A DNA stretch of 64,000 nt from Lysinibacillus sp. KCTC 33748 (GTDB taxonomy: Bacteria > Bacillota > Bacilli > Bacillales_A > Planococcaceae): NCBI RefSeq assembly GCF_002237755.1, contig NZ_MWSJ01000025.1:1-64000 (forward strand), read 5' to 3'. Positions 58,543 through 64,000 of this stretch are shown one piece after another. Under the pieces are notes generated by a model. It had not been told where the DNA came from. It did not search any database and worked only from the letters and a program-made list of their open reading frames with translations. The position numbers were made by a program, and so were the translations under genes. The first letter of the stretch is position 1; every line of letters starts with the position of its first letter.

Positions 58543-59142
58543 ATGAAAAAAGCAGAAATGATGGACAAGTATTTGGACTCTTATGGAAAAGGAATTAGTA
58601 GTTCTGAGATTTGTCATGTTGTAGATTTAGTTTTCAAGATTAATTTAGATGAGACACCTATTTTATCAAAAGAGAAGGAAGAGATAGATGGAATTTCTTC
58701 ATCAACAGGGAGAGCGGTAATAGATTCCTATCTAAATCAATATGACAGCAACATAACAGGGGCAGAAATTCGCAAAATAATAAATGAAATTTTTGGTGTT
58801 AATTTAGAAGCAATATCTTCATTAGAAGGAGCAAGAATTTCTTTATATTCAAAAGGTCAGTGGATTGTCCAACATGAAAAAGACTTATTTGTAGTATATA
58901 CTGGAGCAAGTGATGTTGACGTAAAGGTCTTTCCTACAAATTATTTCACTGAACAAACTGGGTTAGTAGCATTACCTTCTGATTTACAACATGCACTAAC
59001 GAGTATAGGGTATCACTTCGAAGAAGAAATCGATAGTTACTATTTCTTAAATCCAACAGGTGAGGCTGTTCCAGATGCCTTCAAAGGAAAAACAATAGGC
59101 GCTATACTTGGTGTCATCCAACAGTCATTCTCAAATTTATAA
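58543..59142 (+). CDS. Hypothetical protein with an internal 32-residue duplication
   Basis: 199 residues from the ATG at 58543 (GGAGGG nine bases upstream). Residues about 7-38 (MDKYLDSYGKGISSSEI, then VFKINLDE) and about 60-91 (IDSYLNQYDSNITGAEI, then IFGVNLEA) are repeats with pattern D-YL--Y---I---EI---I--IF--NL. The rest is a mixed region (GARISLYSKGQWIVQHEKD, SIGYHFEEEIDSYYFLNPTG). No signal peptide or membrane helix. Not recognised. It begins just downstream of att4, so it is either native flank or cargo of a further cassette. Confidence 0.75.
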   Translation: MKKAEMMDKYLDSYGKGISSSEICHVVDLVFKINLDETPILSKEKEEIDGISSSTGRAVIDSYLNQYDSNITGAEIRKIINEIFGVNLEAISSLEGARISLYSKGQWIVQHEKDLFVVYTGASDVDVKVFPTNYFTEQTGLVALPSDLQHALTSIGYHFEEEIDSYYFLNPTGEAVPDAFKGKTIGAILGVIQQSFSNL

Positions 59143-59197
59143 ACAAACGAATACATAAATAAGTTAGTAATTGGAGATAGAAAATCTCTGTAAGAAA

Positions 59198-59243
59198 AAA
59201 AGTCATATAGGGGAATATGATTCCCAATCTATATGACTTTTCA
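59198..59243 (+). terminator. Terminator of the two-repeat protein gene
   Basis: AAAAGTCATATAG / CTATATGACTTTT perfect 13-bp stem with loop containing GGGAAT / ATTCCC. Repeat A4 follows at once. Confidence 0.85.
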
Positions 59244-59247
59244 TATT

Positions 59248-59474
59248 TAACTTCTCTCAGCAGAAGTCTGCCACCTCTATAGGTGGTGAGATGAATGCGG
59301 ATTTAAGCTACTTTTCAGCGGGTATCCAAACACCCGCTGAAATATAGGAACTCAGTCTAAGAACGCCACGTCCTGTGGCGTTTTTACCGAAATGACCGAC
59401 ATCGTGTCAGCCCTCGTGCAGGCCTAAGCACAAAGCTGATTCCGGACGCAATTATGCCTCGGCATAATTGATTC
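59248..59474 (+). repeat. Interspersed repeat A, copy A4
   Basis: The most complete copy: TTAACTTCTCTCAGCAGAAG, left hairpin CCACCT-CTAT-AGGTGG, GATGAATGCGG, hairpin CAGCGGGT / ACCCGCTG, the nested module with GCCAC-GTCCT-GTGGC (59365-59379), CACAAAGC-GATTCCGG, and the terminal palindrome AATTATGCC-TC-GGCATAATT. It ends nine bases from the stop codon of the ThDP enzyme gene on the other strand. Confidence 0.85.
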
Positions 59475-59482
59475 AAAACCTC

Positions 59483-61126
59483 TTACTTTCCAAAGGAAGA
59501 TAAAAATTTAACTCGGTCTCCCATAGGAGGTGTGTTATTATCTGTTAAAACTACTTCCAAGACTGCTGGTCCATTTAAATTCAGTAAGTTATTTATCGTA
59601 TCTTGGTTAATATCTTCTAGTTCTGTTACTTGGAAATTCGGTATATCCATAGCTGAAGCCAATGCACTAATACTAATTGGATTTTGCTCAAAAGATGGGT
59701 GAGTACGCTGGAACTGTAGAGCATGTCCATGGTATACCATTCCTAAGCGAGCATTATTCATAACAATAAACAAGATCGGTAGATTATATTCTTTTGCTGT
59801 TAATATTTCCATTCCATGCATGAAAAAGCAACCATCACCTGTGATACATACAACAGGGCGTTCAGGTTCAGCTAACTTTGAGCCAATGGCAGATCCAATT
59901 CCACTTCCCATTGCGCCAAAATGGACATTAATATCATAAGTATCATTATCTAAAACCTTCATGTGATGAATGACATAGGACATAAATTCACCAATATCAA
60001 TTGTATATCTAGTGGAGGATGGTAAATGTTTTTGAATACTTAATAGAACGTTTTTCGTATTATATTCTTCCATATCTCCAAGAGGCGCATTATTTTCTTT
60101 ACCCTCAAGAGCAGTCTCTTTTCTTGTAAGCCCTTTAGTTCTTAACTCTTCTATAAGAAATAGTAAACTTAAATTGATATCACCTAGCACAGGTAGATCA
60201 ATCTCATATTTTCGATTGAACACCGATTGATCATAGTCCATTTGTATAGAAAAGCGGTTTTTCGTAAGGTTTAAGTTGTAGTTATTTGTAGCTGTTTCTC
60301 CTAAACGTGAACCCACGATTAACAATACTTGTCCATCGCCATCAGCTATTAATTCTGAGGCAGCCTCGTGGCCAGCAAAGCCGAAAACGCCAACTAGAAG
60401 AGGATGATTTTCTGGAATGTATCCTTTTGCTTGCGGTGTTGTTAGAATCGGCCAATTTAGAATTTCTGCTAACTCTAGTAATTGTTCAACTGAATTTCTT
60501 ACGCCTTGTCCTACTAAAATGTATCCGTTCTTTCTTTTTATTAGCTCTTCAGCTACATTTTTAATAGTATCCATAGCAGGAACTATTGCTGTTCTTTTTG
60601 GTGGAGCTGGTATTTCTATGTCTTGCACTATTTCGTGTTGAACATCTATTGGTATAGCAATATGTACTGGGCCAGGCACTCCGGATATAGCGATTTCGGA
60701 GGCTTTTACTATTTCTTTCAGTAAATCCTTTGATTCTTTAACTGTTACACTGTATTTAGTAACTGGTTGAAAGATCGGCTGAGCATCTAACTCTTGAGAA
60801 GCATTTAAGCCGATTGTGCTAACTGGAACAGCACCGGTTAAAAATAAAACCGGTAAATGCTCGCGCATAGCATTTGCAGCACCTGTTACTAGGTTAGTTC
60901 CACCAGGTCCACTACAACCAATACATACGCTCATCTGGTTTGTATATTTTGCGTAAGCGGCGGCCATGTATGAAGCAGCGCCTTCATGTTTTGTTACAAT
61001 CGGTGTTAAGTCTTTCATATCATACAGTTCATCAAAAAATGCATTGACTGAACCTGCTGGAATACCAAAAATATATTGAACACCGTTACCTTTTAAATAT
61101 TCTAAGACCGTACGAGCTGCTTTCAT
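59483..61126 (-). CDS. Acetolactate-synthase-like ThDP-dependent enzyme
   Basis: 547 residues, three-domain ThDP fold. The N-terminal PYR domain has the cofactor-activating glutamate in KHEGAASYMAAAYAK (about residue 47) and GCSGPGGTNLVTGAANAM; the central domain has a Rossmann-like region; the C-terminal PP domain has the ThDP motif GDGCFFMHGMEILTAKEY...NN (about residues 430-458). No ilvN or other branched-chain gene is adjacent, so this may be a pyruvate oxidase, decarboxylase or catabolic acetolactate synthase type. Substrate unknown. AAGGGAG precedes the ATG. Lagging strand. Confidence 0.85.
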   Translation of the reverse strand: MKAARTVLEYLKGNGVQYIFGIPAGSVNAFFDELYDMKDLTPIVTKHEGAASYMAAAYAKYTNQMSVCIGCSGPGGTNLVTGAANAMREHLPVLFLTGAVPVSTIGLNASQELDAQPIFQPVTKYSVTVKESKDLLKEIVKASEIAISGVPGPVHIAIPIDVQHEIVQDIEIPAPPKRTAIVPAMDTIKNVAEELIKRKNGYILVGQGVRNSVEQLLELAEILNWPILTTPQAKGYIPENHPLLVGVFGFAGHEAASELIADGDGQVLLIVGSRLGETATNNYNLNLTKNRFSIQMDYDQSVFNRKYEIDLPVLGDINLSLLFLIEELRTKGLTRKETALEGKENNAPLGDMEEYNTKNVLLSIQKHLPSSTRYTIDIGEFMSYVIHHMKVLDNDTYDINVHFGAMGSGIGSAIGSKLAEPERPVVCITGDGCFFMHGMEILTAKEYNLPILFIVMNNARLGMVYHGHALQFQRTHPSFEQNPISISALASAMDIPNFQVTELEDINQDTINNLLNLNGPAVLEVVLTDNNTPPMGDRVKFLSSFGK

Positions 61127-61162
61127 TATAAATCTCCCTTTTTTATAATATAGAACGTTAAG

Positions 61163-63940
61163 TTAATAGAAATATTTTTTCATAATATCTTCAGCCTTCA
61201 TGGGCTTACTAAATAAATAACCTTGCATTAAATAACAATTTTGTCTCAATAAAAAATCGGCCTGTTCTTTTGTTTCAACCCCTTCAGCAATAACTTCAAG
61301 CTTTAAATTTTGAGCGAGGGTAATAATTGTATTTGTAATTGCTGCTGCATCATCCGTTAACATCTCTTGTACAAAGGATTTATCAATTTTTAATGTAGAT
61401 ATCGGCAGATTTTTCAAATAACCTAAAGATGAATATCCGGTACCAAAATCATCTATGGCTAAATTTACCCCAAGTCCCTTTAATTGTATCATTGTTTTTA
61501 ATGTTAATTCTGTATTTTTAACAATTAGATTTTCTGTAAGTTCTAATTGTAAATACTCAGGTGACAAGTCTGTCTCTTGTAGGACATTTTCTACAATAGA
61601 AAATAAATTACTCTGTTCGAATTGATGGACGGATAAATTTACAGACATACTAATTAAAGGACATCCTTGGTTATGCCATTTTTTCAATTGCTTGCAAGCT
61701 TCTTTAAGAACCCACTCACCTATAGGGACGATTAAACCGGTTTCTTCAGCAAGTGGAATAAACTTATCTGGTGTAATCATTCCGTGTTCTCGATGATTCC
61801 ATCTTAATAAAGCTTCAACGCCCTTAATTTTGTTTGTTTTATAGTTTATTTGTGGCTGATAGAAGATAATAAGTTCATCTCGCTCTAATGCTTTATATAA
61901 ATCATTTTCAAGCTTGATACTTTCAAAAGTTCTCGTATCCATTCCTTCGCTAAAGAAATGGTAGCTAGTACCTGGTGTTTCTTTTGATTTGTACATAGCT
62001 GTGTCTGCATTTTTGATTAACGTATCTGTCGTATCCCCATTATCAGGAAACAGGCTTATACCAATACTTGTTTTAATGTAAATTTCATTGTCTATAAGGT
62101 TGAAAGGTTTAGAGAAAGAAGCATTAATACAATTAATAACCTTCAAAATGTCATTTTCACATTTAATATTAGGCAAATAAATTGTAAATTCATCCCCTCC
62201 TTGCCGTGATACAGTTGCATCTCCTAGGACGCAAGTACTTAAACGTTTGGCAACCTCTTGAAGTAATAGATCACCATAGCTATGTCCAAGCGAATCATTT
62301 ACTAACTTAAAACGGTCTAAATCCAAATAGAGAACTGCTAATTTTTCTCCGTTCGCTTTTGCATACTTTAGCCCTTGAGTTAGTCTATCTATTAAAAGAA
62401 TTCTATTCGGTAAATTCGTTAAACTATCAAAATAAGCGTGGTATTTAATCTTTTCTTCTAGTTGCTTTCTTTGAGTTATATCTTTAAATGTGACAACTTC
62501 TCCTACAATCTTGTCTCCTTCTTTTATTAAGGAGGTTACATATTCTACTGGAAAGTTGGAGTTGTCTTTTCTAAAAAATACCTTGTAGCTGTTGAAATTA
62601 GTGTTTAATAAGGATGAAATAATAATTTTGTCTTCCGTTTCACTACCACTCATAATAATATCGACGGATTTTCCGATTAATTCTCGCTCTGTTTCATAAC
62701 CTAACATGAGTGCACCTGCTGGATTGCAAAATGTAATGTTTCGATCAAGATCTAATCCAAAGATACCTTCACCTGCAGAGTTGAGAATTAACTCTTTTTC
62801 ACGGCTAAGCTGCTGTAACTCCGCTACAACTTTTTCAAGCTCTTTATTTTTCACTATTACTTCTGAGGTTCTCTCCTCAATAATGATTTCTTGCTTTTCC
62901 ATATATATCAGGTTTGATAATGCAGATGCTGTAGTGTCAACAATGGATTGGGCCAACTGTAATTGGGTTTCTGAGTAATAAAATGCTTTTTCTTCAAGAT
63001 TAACAATAGATATTTGCCCTAAAATTTCACCCATTGAAACTAGAGGAAACATAACTAAACCGTTTATGCCGAAATTACGACAAACTTCATGATTAGGTCT
63101 ATCATCCTCAAATACATTTGGAATAAGAATGGCTGTTTTGGTTTCAAAAACCTCCTGCATTACAGCATCATTGCTTTGATCAATTTTAAATTTGTTATGT
63201 GTCTTTAGCCAATTTTCTTCTGTCCAATCACTTTCCTTACTCAACTTAGCCGGTTTCACTCTTTTTTCTGCTAAAGGATCTAAAAGGTGAATCCCTATAT
63301 TTTTATTATCTAAAAACTTCTCTAAGTAGAAAAAGCATTTATCAAGGCTTTCTTGTAGTGAGGAGCACATTGATAAGTCACGTGTAACATCAAGCAGCAG
63401 CTGCTTTTCGTTAATAAGGCGCTCTTTATAAGTTAAGTTGTTTGCATTTTGAATAGCAACAGCAGCCATATTCACATATGCCTCGACCGTTTGAATTTCT
63501 TCGTCTGTTAAGTTCATTGGAATTCCATAATCAAATAAAAAAACAAGGCCAAATAACTCTTGTTCAAAGGAGATGGGAAGCACTAATAAAGATTTAATAT
63601 GGAACCCCTCAACTGCTCTGGGATCTGGTCGACTATCCTTCGAAGTATCAGGAATATAGATGGTTCTCTTTGTTTCAATTACTTCTTTTGCTAGTAAATC
63701 TATTTCGGTATCAATTATATGCATATTCAAAGTCCAGCCATTAATAACTGCTGGTTTTCCTACATATCCTCTGAATGTACCATCTTTTTGTGGTAAATAA
63801 ATGCCCACAGAATCACATGTGACGATTTCTTCAGAAATTGCTATTGTTACCTGCTCTAATACTTCACGTAAATCTAGCTTCATATTAATCATTTTTGTTA
63901 TATTAGCCAGCCGAGAATACCTCGTTTGTTCCATAGACAT
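61163..63940 (-). CDS. GAF-GAF-PAS-GGDEF-EAL cyclic-di-GMP protein
   Basis: About 925 residues from the ATG at 63940, which follows GGGGG; TTG at 63958 is an alternative. Two GAF domains (about 20-170 and 190-345), a coiled coil, PAS (about 385-500), GGDEF with intact RQGGDEF (about residue 600), and EAL with [44 protein letters not shown] and QGYLFSKP. Both catalytic domains look functional. The usual inhibitory RxxD site before GGDEF is not present (VLGD there). No membrane helix: a cytosolic sensor. Its stop lies 36 bases from the ThDP enzyme start, so the two may be cotranscribed. Confidence 0.93.
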   Translation of the reverse strand: MSMEQTRYSRLANITKMINMKLDLREVLEQVTIAISEEIVTCDSVGIYLPQKDGTFRGYVGKPAVINGWTLNMHIIDTEIDLLAKEVIETKRTIYIPDTSKDSRPDPRAVEGFHIKSLLVLPISFEQELFGLVFLFDYGIPMNLTDEEIQTVEAYVNMAAVAIQNANNLTYKERLINEKQLLLDVTRDLSMCSSLQESLDKCFFYLEKFLDNKNIGIHLLDPLAEKRVKPAKLSKESDWTEENWLKTHNKFKIDQSNDAVMQEVFETKTAILIPNVFEDDRPNHEVCRNFGINGLVMFPLVSMGEILGQISIVNLEEKAFYYSETQLQLAQSIVDTTASALSNLIYMEKQEIIIEERTSEVIVKNKELEKVVAELQQLSREKELILNSAGEGIFGLDLDRNITFCNPAGALMLGYETERELIGKSVDIIMSGSETEDKIIISSLLNTNFNSYKVFFRKDNSNFPVEYVTSLIKEGDKIVGEVVTFKDITQRKQLEEKIKYHAYFDSLTNLPNRILLIDRLTQGLKYAKANGEKLAVLYLDLDRFKLVNDSLGHSYGDLLLQEVAKRLSTCVLGDATVSRQGGDEFTIYLPNIKCENDILKVINCINASFSKPFNLIDNEIYIKTSIGISLFPDNGDTTDTLIKNADTAMYKSKETPGTSYHFFSEGMDTRTFESIKLENDLYKALERDELIIFYQPQINYKTNKIKGVEALLRWNHREHGMITPDKFIPLAEETGLIVPIGEWVLKEACKQLKKWHNQGCPLISMSVNLSVHQFEQSNLFSIVENVLQETDLSPEYLQLELTENLIVKNTELTLKTMIQLKGLGVNLAIDDFGTGYSSLGYLKNLPISTLKIDKSFVQEMLTDDAAAITNTIITLAQNLKLEVIAEGVETKEQADFLLRQNCYLMQGYLFSKPMKAEDIMKKYFY

Positions 63941-64000
63941 ATATATATGAACCCCCAATTTTATCCTTATCTTGTATAAATTTTTATTAAATTATTTCTT

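Noticed and set aside
59150-59180. Possible sixth att copy (GAATACATAAATAAGTTAGT)
   Set aside because: Too many differences from the GAACCGTATCATAAGTAAGT core and no dyad.

Overview
This 64 kb window is the replication-origin region of a low-GC, endospore-forming member of the Bacillaceae, most like Lysinibacillus. The call rests on gene order (16S-gyrA-gyrB-recF-yaaA-dnaN-dnaA-oriC-rpmH-rnpA-yidC-jag-mnmE-mnmG-rsmG-noc-parA-parB), a yyaC-type sporulation gene, the rpsF-ssb-rpsR and yybS-gdpP-rplI-dnaB-purA blocks, and a complete walRKHIJ-htrA-rlmH block. No search was run, so the genus is an inference. Most genes left of the origin (about 11 kb) are on the minus strand and most to its right are on the plus strand, as expected for replication away from oriC.

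Layout. 1-719: 5' end of a 16S rRNA gene with its leader and promoter, reading left. 720-10847: an HD-GYP-family protein with an altered HD motif, then gyrA, gyrB, recF, yaaA, dnaN and dnaA. The origin is bipartite: a DnaA-box cluster between dnaA and rpmH (10946-11244), and a second, AT-rich part between dnaA and dnaN that carries a DnaA-trio-like unwinding element. 11405-22299: ribosomal protein L34, RNase P protein, membrane insertase, tRNA modification genes, 16S methyltransferase, nucleoid occlusion and chromosome partition genes, with three parS or parS-like sites in the window. 22381-31196: mixed conserved genes (DUF554, yyaC, MscS-type channel, DUF951, ychF, rpsF-ssb-rpsR) and accessory genes (acyl-CoA dehydrogenase-like protein, DUF3267 protein, DJ-1/PfpI protein with a WYL regulator). 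32087-38503: yybS-gdpP-rplI-dnaB, then purA. 39066-41857: YitT protein and a LysM/G5/M23 wall hydrolase. 42384-50454: the WalRK cell-wall regulon operon, htrA, a small CxxH/CxxC protein and rlmH. 50455-58542: an accessory region described below. 58543-64000: an unknown two-repeat protein, an acetolactate-synthase-like ThDP enzyme and a GAF-GAF-PAS-GGDEF-EAL protein.

The most striking feature is the accessory region behind rlmH. The last codons of rlmH carry a sequence very like the attachment site used by staphylococcal SCC elements (SCCmec family). Four more copies lie downstream in the same orientation, at about 53.3, 53.6, 58.15 and 58.5 kb. They divide the region into four small cassettes carrying a chemotaxis receptor, a zinc-ribbon TcaA/LprI-like protein, an SLH-anchored M13 peptidase, a 46-residue membrane ORF and decayed ORFs. 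No ccr recombinase gene is present. I read this as a tandem array of SCC-like cassettes in a non-staphylococcal host, mobilised in trans or now immobile.

A second theme is a set of interspersed intergenic repeats (families A, B and C below). Families A and B share a nested hairpin module in which both stems change sequence between copies while pairing is kept, which suggests a structured RNA or DNA element. Further DnaA-box clusters sit upstream of mnmE and rlmH, matching places where DnaA is known to bind in Bacillus subtilis.
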